Shown: in pieces, positions 55,511 to 62,850 of the stretch | How the letters are laid out: every line of letters begins with the position of its first letter | Numbering within the stretch: position 1 is the stretch's first letter | Source: Hahella sp. HNIBRBA332 | GTDB lineage: Bacteria > Pseudomonadota > Gammaproteobacteria > Pseudomonadales > Oleiphilaceae | Direction: 5' to 3' | DNA: 64,000 nt | Assembly (NCBI RefSeq): GCF_030719035.1 | Contig: NZ_CP132203.1 | Span: 6,532,501-6,596,500 of the forward strand | Notes under the pieces: generated by a model | The model's database searches: none | What the model saw: only the letters and a program-made list of their open reading frames with translations | Told to the model about the DNA's origin: nothing | Made by a program: the position numbers and the translations under genes

Positions 55511-56632
55511 TTATCCTTTTACCTTATCTCCGGCTTTCAGACTCTGTTGTCCCGCCACTACGATTTCGTCACCCACATGCAGTCCTGCAACGATTTCCAC
55601 ATAGCCGTCGCCGGAGATGCCTACTTTCACCGGGGTCAATTCCGCCGCGCCGGACTCGCTGACCCGAAACACCACGGCGTCGTCATCAAAGCGATTGATC
55701 AGGGCGATGGAGGGAATGCGCACGGTGTTTTTGTTCTGCTCCAGATACACCGTGCCGGTCATGCCGGGCTTCACGATCAGCTCAGGGTTAGCGGCCTGCA
55801 CGTAGACCCGTGCGGCGCCCTGACTTTCATCCAACTCGGGGTCAACCCGATAGATCGTTCCGTGCAGGGTGGTGTTGGTGAAGGCGGACAGGCGAATATC
55901 CACCGCTTTGCCCAGGGAAAAGTTACCCAGCTCTTTTTCCGGCAGCAGAATCTTGAACAGAATCGGATCGATGGAATTGATGACCAGCGCTTCCTCGCCT
56001 TTCTTGATATAGACGCCAGGAAAGCTTTTTACCTCGCTGACGACGCCGGAGATGGGCGAGGACACTTGCGTTTGCTTAAGCTCCTGGCTGGCGTTGTTCA
56101 GCTGATGAGTGGCTTCGGCGAGGCTGCTTTGCGATTGGGTGAAGTTGAGAAATGCGGTCTTATACTGTTCCTGGGAGACGTATTCGCCTTCCAGCAGGCT
56201 CTTCATTTCACTGAGGTTGGCGCTGTAGTAATCCAGCAAGGTTTTGCGGTTTTCCACCAGGGACTTCGCCAGGGTGTAATTGGATTTATAGAGCGTGTCA
56301 TCCAGGCGGAATAACTCCTGGCCTTCGACCACCAGATCGCCCAGCTTGACCGGCTGCGCCCTGATGGCGCCTTCAATTTGCGGCCGAATGGCGACGGATA
56401 CTCCCTCAGTGGCCACGGCGGTGGCGGCGAAACGGGAAGTGACGGCGCCCGCACCGACCTTATGCAGTTCCACTGGCGCGGCGTTGCCCACCGTGCGTGC
56501 GATTTCCGTGTTGGTGATTTCCATATGCTTCTTGGCGGACAGCAGCAGGTAGCCAATCAATCCGACGATCGCCACGATGAAAACAGAAAATACGAAATTG
56601 CGCTTCATGATGTTCAGCATGCGTCCAGTCAT
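55511..56632 (-). CDS. Periplasmic adaptor (HlyD/RND membrane fusion) protein
   Basis: The 373 residues have one N-terminal membrane helix (FVFSVFIVAIVGLIGYLLL), the lipoyl half-motifs (IRPQIEGAIRAQPVKLGDLV; VSSPISGVVSEVKSFPGVY), a helical hairpin between them, and a beta-barrel and membrane-proximal domain. The start at 56632 forms an ATGA overlap with the upstream gene; the frame runs further upstream but lacks adaptor features there. It probably partners with the TolC-like protein. Confidence 0.88.
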   Translation of the reverse strand: MTGRMLNIMKRNFVFSVFIVAIVGLIGYLLLSAKKHMEITNTEIARTVGNAAPVELHKVGAGAVTSRFAATAVATEGVSVAIRPQIEGAIRAQPVKLGDLVVEGQELFRLDDTLYKSNYTLAKSLVENRKTLLDYYSANLSEMKSLLEGEYVSQEQYKTAFLNFTQSQSSLAEATHQLNNASQELKQTQVSSPISGVVSEVKSFPGVYIKKGEEALVINSIDPILFKILLPEKELGNFSLGKAVDIRLSAFTNTTLHGTIYRVDPELDESQGAARVYVQAANPELIVKPGMTGTVYLEQNKNTVRIPSIALINRFDDDAVVFRVSESGAAELTPVKVGISGDGYVEIVAGLHVGDEIVVAGQQSLKAGDKVKG

Positions 56633-57207
56633 TTGAATCCTTCTGTGATGTTGCGAGCCCTGCGCGCCTGTCGCCAAAGCAACCAGGTAAGCGGCGCGAA
56701 CAGCAATAACTCGGACGCCACCGCCCACACATTGCGCCAGCCGATAAAGCGCGCCAGGGTGTCGTGGTGAGGTCCAATCAATAAAGTAAACGGCGCGGAG
56801 GTGCGCGTATCGCTTAACGGCCAAAGCAGCGGCGCGCCAAAGCTGCTGTGCAGCCCCCGTTGCGGGCCGGTGAAAAAGTCCAGTAGGGTGTGGCTGAGCA
56901 GGGCGCAGGCGATCAAAGCGAAGCGCTGAACATAACCAGGCCAGAGCGCCAGCGGACTCCAGCGCGGCCAGGCCAATAAGGCGGCCACGACCAATAACGC
57001 CGCCGGCGCATGAGACGCGCGACTATGATAGGCGAGATGATCACCGCTGACGAAGTAGCCGTACAGCATATCCAGATCCGGCGCATTGCCGAGCAGCGCG
57101 AAAAACGCCAGCGCGGCCGCTCCAGGCATAAGCGCGCCGCCGCGCAGCGCATGGGCCGCCAGGAGGCAGTCGATACCGCAAAGTGCGTGGGCTACGGTGG
57201 TCGCCAT
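56629..57207 (-). CDS. DUF457/YdjM-type membrane-bound metal-dependent hydrolase
   Basis: The 192 residues have about four to five membrane helices and the histidine/aspartate motifs of this family: GNAPDLDMLYG, HSRASHAP and SHTLLDFFTGPQ. The substrate is unknown for the family. It is embedded between the acetyltransferase (10 bp) and adaptor (4-nt overlap) genes, so it may act on a lipid-linked glycan, but this is inference. Confidence 0.75.
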   Translation of the reverse strand: MATTVAHALCGIDCLLAAHALRGGALMPGAAALAFFALLGNAPDLDMLYGYFVSGDHLAYHSRASHAPAALLVVAALLAWPRWSPLALWPGYVQRFALIACALLSHTLLDFFTGPQRGLHSSFGAPLLWPLSDTRTSAPFTLLIGPHHDTLARFIGWRNVWAVASELLLFAPLTWLLWRQARRARNITEGFK

Positions 57208-57217
57208 AAGTACGCCG

Positions 57218-57793
57218 TCAACTCTTGGGCTGCTTGAACTTGAGATAACTGCTGGTGTTGTTGCGGGAAACCACTCGGGCCGGCGCGCCGACGACAGTAC
57301 AGTTGTCCGGAACCGAGTCGATCACTAGCGCGTTGGAGGCGACCACTACGTTGTCGCCGATGGTGATGTTCCCCAGAATCTTGGCGCCGGAGCCGATAAA
57401 GACATTGTCTCCCAGTCGGGGACGGCCTTTGCGTTGATAGTCTGGACCGACGGTGACGCACTGGTTGACGGTGCAGTCTTCGCCCACGATGTCCGCGTCG
57501 ATAAAAACGCCGGAGAAATTATGGATGACCAGACCGGGGCCGATAGCGACCTGGGGAGGAATGCGAATGCCGGTAATGGAGCCCAGCAGAAACTCGGTTG
57601 GGAAATATAAAAGCCACGCCGCCAGCTTTAGCAAGGGATTGCGCGCTCGCGAGGCGTAATGTCCCAGACGATACGAGCACAGATAGAGCGTGCCCAACTG
57701 GAACGTGATTTTCAGGTACTTGTTGACGAAATTATCGATGCGCACATAGTGTGAACGCTTCCTGCGGATATCCGCCGCCAGTAAACCGGCCAT
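57218..57793 (-). CDS. Serine-acetyltransferase-like hexapeptide acyltransferase
   Basis: The 191 residues have a left-handed beta-helix of hexapeptide repeats (IGPGLVIHNFSGVFIDADIV; IGSGAKILGNITIGDNVVV) and end with VVGAPARVV, as in CysE-like enzymes. The N-terminal domain is shorter than in true CysE, and the context is polysaccharide synthesis, so sugar O-acetylation is more likely than cysteine synthesis. GGAGGTTAGGTAACC precedes the ATG. Confidence 0.85.
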   Translation of the reverse strand: MAGLLAADIRRKRSHYVRIDNFVNKYLKITFQLGTLYLCSYRLGHYASRARNPLLKLAAWLLYFPTEFLLGSITGIRIPPQVAIGPGLVIHNFSGVFIDADIVGEDCTVNQCVTVGPDYQRKGRPRLGDNVFIGSGAKILGNITIGDNVVVASNALVIDSVPDNCTVVGAPARVVSRNNTSSYLKFKQPKS

Positions 57794-58006
57794 GGTTACC
57801 TAACCTCCATATAAATCGGCTGCAAGAGCCTGTTCCCTGGGCTGGCGCTGACGCCTGACCCCACCGGCGTGACGCGGACGCCGGCTTCGCCGTTGTATGA
57901 AGGCGAATGCGCAGATTGCCAGAATCCGCGCATTCGCGCCAGCGTTTCAATGACGTTGGAAAAGGACGGTTCGCTCCCTTGCCGCACTACATTCCATTTA
58001 TACACT
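57794..58006. other. 213-bp gap inside the minus operon
   Basis: This is the only sizeable gap in the 12-gene minus operon. A minus-strand frame crosses it (to 57796), but most of it overlaps the GT4 gene and the rest matches nothing recognisable. No terminator, sigma54 or sigma70 promoter stands out. Confidence 0.45.
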
Positions 58007-59284
58007 TCAAGATCTTGCGTCGTTTGGAGAGTAAGTCTCCAGAATGAACTCACGCAGCTTTTCCCTGGGCGCTCGTTCTCCTCCCGTATACAAATGTTCG
58101 TACAGCACTTCAATGCCCTGCGCCAGTTGTCGCCAGGTGTAGAACTTGTCCACCACTTGTCGGGCGGCCTGTCCCAGACGCTGGCGTTTGGCGTCGTCGT
58201 CCAACAATTGAATGGCCGCGTCGGCGAGCGCGTCGCAGTCATGGTTGTCTACGATCAGCGCATTGCTTTCATGGGTCAGTCCCTTGGCGCCGCCGCGAAA
58301 GCCGGCGATGGCGACGCCGGCGGACATGTAATTCAACACTTTCACCGGATGTCCCGGGCACTCTGGACGAGGAATCACCGCCACATCGGCGACCGCCAGA
58401 TAGTCCGGCAGTTCATCCAGGGGCACCTGATCACAGAACAGCACCTGATGGGCGATGCCGAGTTCCTCCGCCATGCGCTGGTATTTGCGGTGGGCTTCCG
58501 GGTTGGAGATATTGCCGACCAGTAGCAGCTTCACGTCATTGCGGCGGGCGGCTACCCGCGCCATAGTCTCCAGCAGGTAGTCGATTCGCTGAAAGGCGTC
58601 TAGACTCCCTGTGTAAACCAGATAATGATCGTCTTTGCTTAATTGGTGGCGGGCGTAGATCCGCTCAGGATTGGGGTTATCGAACATCTCCGGTACGACG
58701 CCGGCGGGCAGTACGGTGATTTTGTCCGCGTCCACGCCCAGCTCCACCAGAAAGTGTTTGAGATCGTCGGACACGGCGGTGACATGATCGCCTTTGAAGG
58801 GCAGGGTTTTGTCCAGAAAAGCCGCCAGCTTACGGGCGAAGTCTTTGTTTTTGAAAAAGTCGTAGGTAGGCAACTCGTCGGTCATGCTGTTGACCGCGTT
58901 ATACAGCAACGGCCGGCGCGTGATCAGTTTGGCCAGCCAGCCGATCAGCACGCCTTCATAATTATGGGCGTGAATGATGTCGATATCATATTTGAGGATG
59001 ACGCGTATGAGCTTGAACACCATCAGCGGGTTGAACAGAAACTTCTCAGGGGAAGGGCCGACCCGAATGGCGTTTTTCTTGAAACCGGGAACCCGCACCC
59101 GATGTATGTGCGGCCCAACTACGGGAATATCCTCTTTAATAGGATAAGTGACGATATGGACTTCATTGCCCAGGCTTACCAGCGCTTCCGACATTTCCCT
59201 GATGGAAGCGGGCGATCCATGATTGGCGGGAAAAGGGCAGGCCGCCACCATGGCGATTTTAAATTTCCTTTTTTCTGGCTTCAC
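58007..59284 (-). CDS. GT4-family glycosyltransferase
   Basis: The 425 residues form a GT-B enzyme with the N-terminal AMVAACPFPANHGSPASIRE, AHNYEGVLIGWLAK, a nucleotide-sugar domain starting YLVYTGSLDAFQRIDYLLET, and the C-terminal PRPECPGHPVKVLNYMSAG. In that segment Asn stands where the second Glu of the usual E-x7-E motif often is, a variation seen in some GT4 enzymes. It is the first gene of the minus operon, about 70 nt after the predicted sigma54 start. Confidence 0.9.
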   Translation of the reverse strand: MKPEKRKFKIAMVAACPFPANHGSPASIREMSEALVSLGNEVHIVTYPIKEDIPVVGPHIHRVRVPGFKKNAIRVGPSPEKFLFNPLMVFKLIRVILKYDIDIIHAHNYEGVLIGWLAKLITRRPLLYNAVNSMTDELPTYDFFKNKDFARKLAAFLDKTLPFKGDHVTAVSDDLKHFLVELGVDADKITVLPAGVVPEMFDNPNPERIYARHQLSKDDHYLVYTGSLDAFQRIDYLLETMARVAARRNDVKLLLVGNISNPEAHRKYQRMAEELGIAHQVLFCDQVPLDELPDYLAVADVAVIPRPECPGHPVKVLNYMSAGVAIAGFRGGAKGLTHESNALIVDNHDCDALADAAIQLLDDDAKRQRLGQAARQVVDKFYTWRQLAQGIEVLYEHLYTGGERAPREKLREFILETYSPNDARS

Positions 59285-59364
59285 TTTGTATGCATTCCTT
59301 CTAAAAGTGACGTAGATCCTGGCTGAAAAGCAAACAGGCTTAACCTGCTGTTAACTCCGAAAAA

Positions 59365-59381
59365 GGCAATATTCGAGCCAA
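59365..59381 (-). promoter_or_regulatory. Sigma54 (-24/-12) promoter of the minus glycan operon
   Basis: On the minus strand the sequence reads TTGGCTCGAATATTGCC. It matches the RpoN consensus YTGGCACGNNNNTTGCW at all but two positions, with the invariant GG and GC exactly 10 bp apart. The predicted start is about 59354, giving a leader of roughly 70 nt to the GT4 ATG. Confidence 0.75.
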
Positions 59382-59633
59382 AGGAGGCGGGCCAGAATGA
59401 CAGGTTTGTAAAATGAAAACCCGTGGTGATGACGATAAATGAGCGCAAATTCTCCTTTTTGACGCCAGCTTTTTCTCGCTGAAATACCCGATGAATAGAG
59501 GCTATGGCCCGGAAACCCTTTAGTGGCGCGGGATATTGGGAATAAGTTGACCGAGTGGTCAAAGGTGGTGCAAAAACGGAGTGTAAAAAATATAGACACT
59601 TCCGGTTTGTTGTGTCGTTAAAAGTATTGAGAA

Positions 59634-59659
59634 TGTTTACAGAGATTAATAAGTAAACA
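59634..59659. promoter_or_regulatory. Inverted repeat, candidate regulator site
   Basis: TGTTTAC, 12 bp, GTAAACA: a perfect 7-bp inverted repeat, 255 bp upstream of the minus -24 element and about 380 bp upstream of the plus one. The position suits an enhancer-binding protein or repressor serving both promoters. Binding is not shown. Confidence 0.5.
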
Positions 59660-60037
59660 GGGAAAATGGGTAAAGCGTAAACTGAATCGACATTCATCTT
59701 ATTATTTTCTTTACACTTAGCGCATAAGCGGCTGCACTTTCTTCTTCATCGGCGCCCTCAAATGAATCAAAAATGGATGTAAAAATCGGGCTGTTTTCAT
59801 TCCGGTGCGTGAGAAAGAATTCATTTTTTTTCGGTGTTTTTTACGGAGGCGTAGGCTCAAAGTCGTGATCTCGCATCTCGACTTCTTCCCGCGTAGGCCA
59901 TCGTTAAACCCGCCTTAAGTGGAAGATAAAACAGTTCTTTATTTGTTCAGGTCGTAACCGGCGCCCGTGGACTGTGTGTTTTCCTCTGACTGTCATATAA
60001 ACGTCATCTGTGTTTTTTCCCTGTTTTGGCCCTTGCT

Positions 60038-60054
60038 CGGGCATGCTTTTTGCC
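60038..60054 (+). promoter_or_regulatory. Sigma54 (-24/-12) promoter of the plus glycan operon
   Basis: CGGGCATGCTTTTTGCC matches the RpoN consensus at 10 of 13 defined positions, including GG and GC spaced by 10 bp and the -12 TTGC. The predicted start is about 60065, 50 nt before the cysC ATG. It would lie inside the coding frame if cysC began further upstream, which supports the 60114 start. Confidence 0.65.
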
Positions 60055-60113
60055 TCGCTGAGGACATTGGGCTGCTGCTTTACTCTGCTGAGATTGCTCC
60101 CACGGATAAGGAA

Positions 60114-60821
60114 ATGAACGCGGATTTGCGTTTCGCTCATGGCTTCAGGAGTACGACGGTGGCTAAGGAATATACAATAAAGTCTGGGAATGACGTCTGC
60201 GCCGACATTGTCTGGCATCAGCATAAAATCAGTAAATCCCAGCGCGCGTCTATCAAGACGCAAAAGCCTTGTCTACTGTGGTTCACCGGCATTAGCGGAG
60301 CAGGCAAATCCACGATCGCCAATGCGGTGGAGGCGCAGTTGTTTGAGTTGCAGCGCCACACCTATCTGTTGGACGGTGATAATGTCCGTTATGGGCTGAA
60401 CAAAGACCTGGGTTTTTCCGACGAATCCCGGGTCGAGAACATCCGCCGAATAGGCGAAGTCGCCAGACTGTTTGTCGACAGCGGCATGATCGTTCTGAGC
60501 GCTTTCATCTCCCCCTTCCGCGAAGATAGAAAAATGGTGCGTCAAATGCTGGAGCCCGGCGAATTTGTCGAGGTCCATGTGTCGACGCCTCTCAACGTAT
60601 GTGAACAACGCGACCCCAAAGGCTTGTACAAGAAAGCCCGCGCGGGCCGCATCGAAAAGTTCACCGGCGTTGATTCTCCTTATGAACCGCCAGTCAATCC
60701 GGAATTGACTCTGAATACTGATGCAGTATCCCTGTCCGAATGCGTGGAGAGGGTTATCGGTTATCTCATTGCACAGCAATTTATTGTTGAAAGGGACGCA
60801 ACACTGTATCGCGCTTCCTGA
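60114..60821 (+). CDS. cysC: Adenylylsulfate (APS) kinase
   Basis: CysC phosphorylates APS to PAPS, the universal sulfate donor. The 235 residues have Walker [44 protein letters not shown], and the [20 protein letters not shown] region. The start at 60114 has GGATAAGGAA before it; the frame continues upstream to 59967 without CysC homology. It stands alone from cysDN and beside glycan genes, so it probably feeds the sulfotransferase at 46186-46842. Confidence 0.92.
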   Translation: MNADLRFAHGFRSTTVAKEYTIKSGNDVCADIVWHQHKISKSQRASIKTQKPCLLWFTGISGAGKSTIANAVEAQLFELQRHTYLLDGDNVRYGLNKDLGFSDESRVENIRRIGEVARLFVDSGMIVLSAFISPFREDRKMVRQMLEPGEFVEVHVSTPLNVCEQRDPKGLYKKARAGRIEKFTGVDSPYEPPVNPELTLNTDAVSLSECVERVIGYLIAQQFIVERDATLYRAS

Positions 60822-60898
60822 AGCGCAAGGACGGCAGTTTGTTGTAACTGGACGTATTCAAAATGATTAGGTTACAAAACTAGGGAAAGGACTACTTT

Positions 60899-61963
60899 AT
60901 GTTTTACCGATCAAAAGCTCCGCTAAGGATCAGCTTCGCCGGAGGCGGCACCGATATCGCCAGCTACTCCGATATATATGGCGGCAATGTGCTGAACGTC
61001 ACCATAAACAAATACGCATACACTCACCTGGAGTTGCGGGAAGTTCCGCAAATAGAAATCTACTCGCAGGATTTCGAAAGCATCACTCGCATCAAAGCCA
61101 ACAAGGATCTTCAGTTCAATGGCGAGAGCGATCTGGCCAAAGGCGTGATCAAGCGCTTTTACGAAGGTTCGGCTGGGTTGCGCATCGTCACCCATAATGA
61201 CGCCCCGCCAGGGTCTGGTCTGGGCTCTTCGTCAGCCATGGTGGTGTCGTTGATCGGCGCTTTCCGAGAGCTGAAGAACCTGGCGTTAAGCCCCTACGAC
61301 ATCGCCCGTCGCGCCTGCGAAATCGAACGAGGTGATCTCAGTATTCTGGGGGGCATGCAGGACCAGTACGCCAGCGCTTTCGGCGGCTTCAATTTCATGG
61401 AGTTCCAGAAAGACCATGTCATCGTCAATTCGCTACGCATCGACCCCTGGGTTATTCATGAACTCGAATACAACCTGATTCTGGCGTACACCAGAAAAAA
61501 CCGGTTGTCTTCGCGCATCATCGAATCTCAGGTCAAGAACGTGGAGCGCAACGACCAGGCGAGCCTGAACGCCATGCACAACCTCAAGGCGCATGCGGTG
61601 GAGATGAAAAAAGCGCTACTGACCGGTCGCCCGGATGAATTCGGCAAACTGCTGGATTACGCATGGCAAGAGAAGAAGAAAATGGCGGCGACCATTTCCA
61701 ACGGTCAGCTCGACCAGATCTATGAAGACGCGGTGAAAGCCGGCGCCCTGGGCGGCAAAGTCAGCGGCGCGGGAGGCGGCGGCTTCATGATGTTCTATTG
61801 TGAGTCCACCCGTAAACGTCGGGTTATGGAAGCGTTGGTGAAAGCCGGCGTGGAAGTGATGTCTTTCAACTTTGAACTATCTGGCGTGCAGTCCTGGCGC
61901 AGTTCCCGTGAGCTGCGAACGCCGCAGACGGTGTTCACCAAGGACAAATTTCTGGCTGCGTGA
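60899..61963 (+). CDS. hddA: D-glycero-D-manno-heptose 7-phosphate kinase
   Basis: A GHMP-family kinase predicted to make D-glycero-D-manno-heptose 1,7-bisphosphate. The 354 residues start with FYRSKAPLRISFAGGGTDIA, include the ATP loop PPGSGLGSSSAM and the C-terminal GGKVSGAGGGGFMMF. With gmhA and hddC on the other arm it forms the GDP-heptose pathway; the bisphosphate phosphatase is not in the window. GGGAAAGGACTACTTT precedes the ATG. Confidence 0.88.
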   Translation: MFYRSKAPLRISFAGGGTDIASYSDIYGGNVLNVTINKYAYTHLELREVPQIEIYSQDFESITRIKANKDLQFNGESDLAKGVIKRFYEGSAGLRIVTHNDAPPGSGLGSSSAMVVSLIGAFRELKNLALSPYDIARRACEIERGDLSILGGMQDQYASAFGGFNFMEFQKDHVIVNSLRIDPWVIHELEYNLILAYTRKNRLSSRIIESQVKNVERNDQASLNAMHNLKAHAVEMKKALLTGRPDEFGKLLDYAWQEKKKMAATISNGQLDQIYEDAVKAGALGGKVSGAGGGGFMMFYCESTRKRRVMEALVKAGVEVMSFNFELSGVQSWRSSRELRTPQTVFTKDKFLAA

Positions 61964-62023
61964 TTTACGGGTGGTTAAGTAAACGCCGCAATGGAATAAC
62001 CCAGCGAAACAAAGGACAGTTCA

Positions 62024-62833
62024 ATGGAAGCGGACATCATATTACGTAAGGTGGATAAGGCGCCCACAGAGGATGCCCAGACGGAAGCTTCGGTTTCCGC
62101 GCAAAATAAAAAATTATCTAGCGTATCTGTCGTATTCCCCGCCTATAACGAAGAAACGAATATAGAAATGACGGTCCTGAAGGCGATAGGAGCGTTTAAG
62201 AAGCATTTTGAAACCGTAGAGATCATTGTCGTCAACGACGGCAGCTCCGATGGCACGCGGGATATCCTCGAACGCCTGCGTCAGGAGCATGAAGAAGTGC
62301 GCCCTATTCACCATGTGCAGAACAAGGGATATGGCGGCGCGGTCAGGACCGGCCTGAAGTCGGGGCGGGGGGATTTTATTTTCTTCTCCGATTCCGATGG
62401 TCAGTTCGACCTGGAGGAAGTCGACCTGCTGCTGCGGCACATCAACGATTACGACATCGTGGTGGGTTACCGGGCTCAGCGCGCCGACCCCTGGCATCGC
62501 AAGCTGAACGCATACTGTTGGGGAGCTCTGGTGCGTTACCTGTTCGGTATCCGGGTGCGGGATATAGATTGCGCCTTCAAGATTTTCCGGCGCGATTTTA
62601 TCCAGAGCATTCGGATTGAGGCGGAAGGCGCCATGATCAACACCGAGATTCTGGCTCAGGCGGGCATGATGCACTGTACGATCAAGCAAGTGCCTGTCAG
62701 TCACTATCCCAGGTTGTCAGGGGCCGCCACCGGCGCCAATCCGTTAGTCATCTTCAAGGCGTTCGTAGAGCTGTTCAATCTCTACGGCAAATTGAAGGCC
62801 ACCGGCTATAAAGAGCTGCAAACCAAAGCATAG
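62024..62833 (+). CDS. GT2 glycosyltransferase, polyprenyl-phosphate sugar synthase type
   Basis: The 269 residues resemble DPM1-like enzymes. The N-terminus is VSVVFPAYNEETNIEMTVLK; the nucleotide and metal motifs are VVNDGSSDGTRDIL and FFSDSDGQFD; and VGYRAQRADPWHRKLNAYCW matches the typical R-x-D-x-x-x-R region. There are no C-terminal membrane helices. It would make a polyprenyl-phosphate sugar usable by the GT-C enzyme at 48278-49909. Confidence 0.85.
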   Translation: MEADIILRKVDKAPTEDAQTEASVSAQNKKLSSVSVVFPAYNEETNIEMTVLKAIGAFKKHFETVEIIVVNDGSSDGTRDILERLRQEHEEVRPIHHVQNKGYGGAVRTGLKSGRGDFIFFSDSDGQFDLEEVDLLLRHINDYDIVVGYRAQRADPWHRKLNAYCWGALVRYLFGIRVRDIDCAFKIFRRDFIQSIRIEAEGAMINTEILAQAGMMHCTIKQVPVSHYPRLSGAATGANPLVIFKAFVELFNLYGKLKATGYKELQTKA

Positions 62834-62850
62834 AGTGAAGTCGTAAGCAT

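Larger units (their letters stand above)
59285..60113. other. 829-bp regulatory region between the two arms of the glycan locus
   Basis: AT-rich compared with its neighbours and without a convincing gene. Frames crossing it on both strands lack family motifs. It holds two outward-facing sigma54-type promoters (59365-59381 minus, 60038-60054 plus), an inverted repeat TGTTTAC/GTAAACA (59634-59659) and several more TGTAAA/TTTACA words (near 59407, 59582, 59707, 59778). Confidence 0.75.

Noticed and set aside
55502..56314. Plus-strand frame of 270 codons
   Set aside because: Entirely antisense to the adaptor protein gene, which has clear family motifs.
56633..56824. N-terminal extension of the adaptor protein
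   Set aside because: It overlaps the DUF457 gene in another frame; the ATGA overlap at 56629-56632 gives a start directly before the membrane helix.
57796..58242. Minus-strand frame of 148 codons ending at 57796
   Set aside because: Its first half is out of frame inside the GT4 gene and the rest matches nothing recognisable.
57869..58525. Plus-strand frame of 218 codons
   Set aside because: Mostly antisense to the GT4 gene, with composition typical of a GC-rich shadow frame.
59281..59697. Minus-strand frame of 138 codons upstream of the GT4 gene
   Set aside because: No family motifs, poor composition, and it covers the sigma54 promoter and inverted repeat.
59967..60113. N-terminal extension of cysC
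   Set aside because: No CysC homology, no ribosome-binding site at its start, and it contains the predicted sigma54 promoter.
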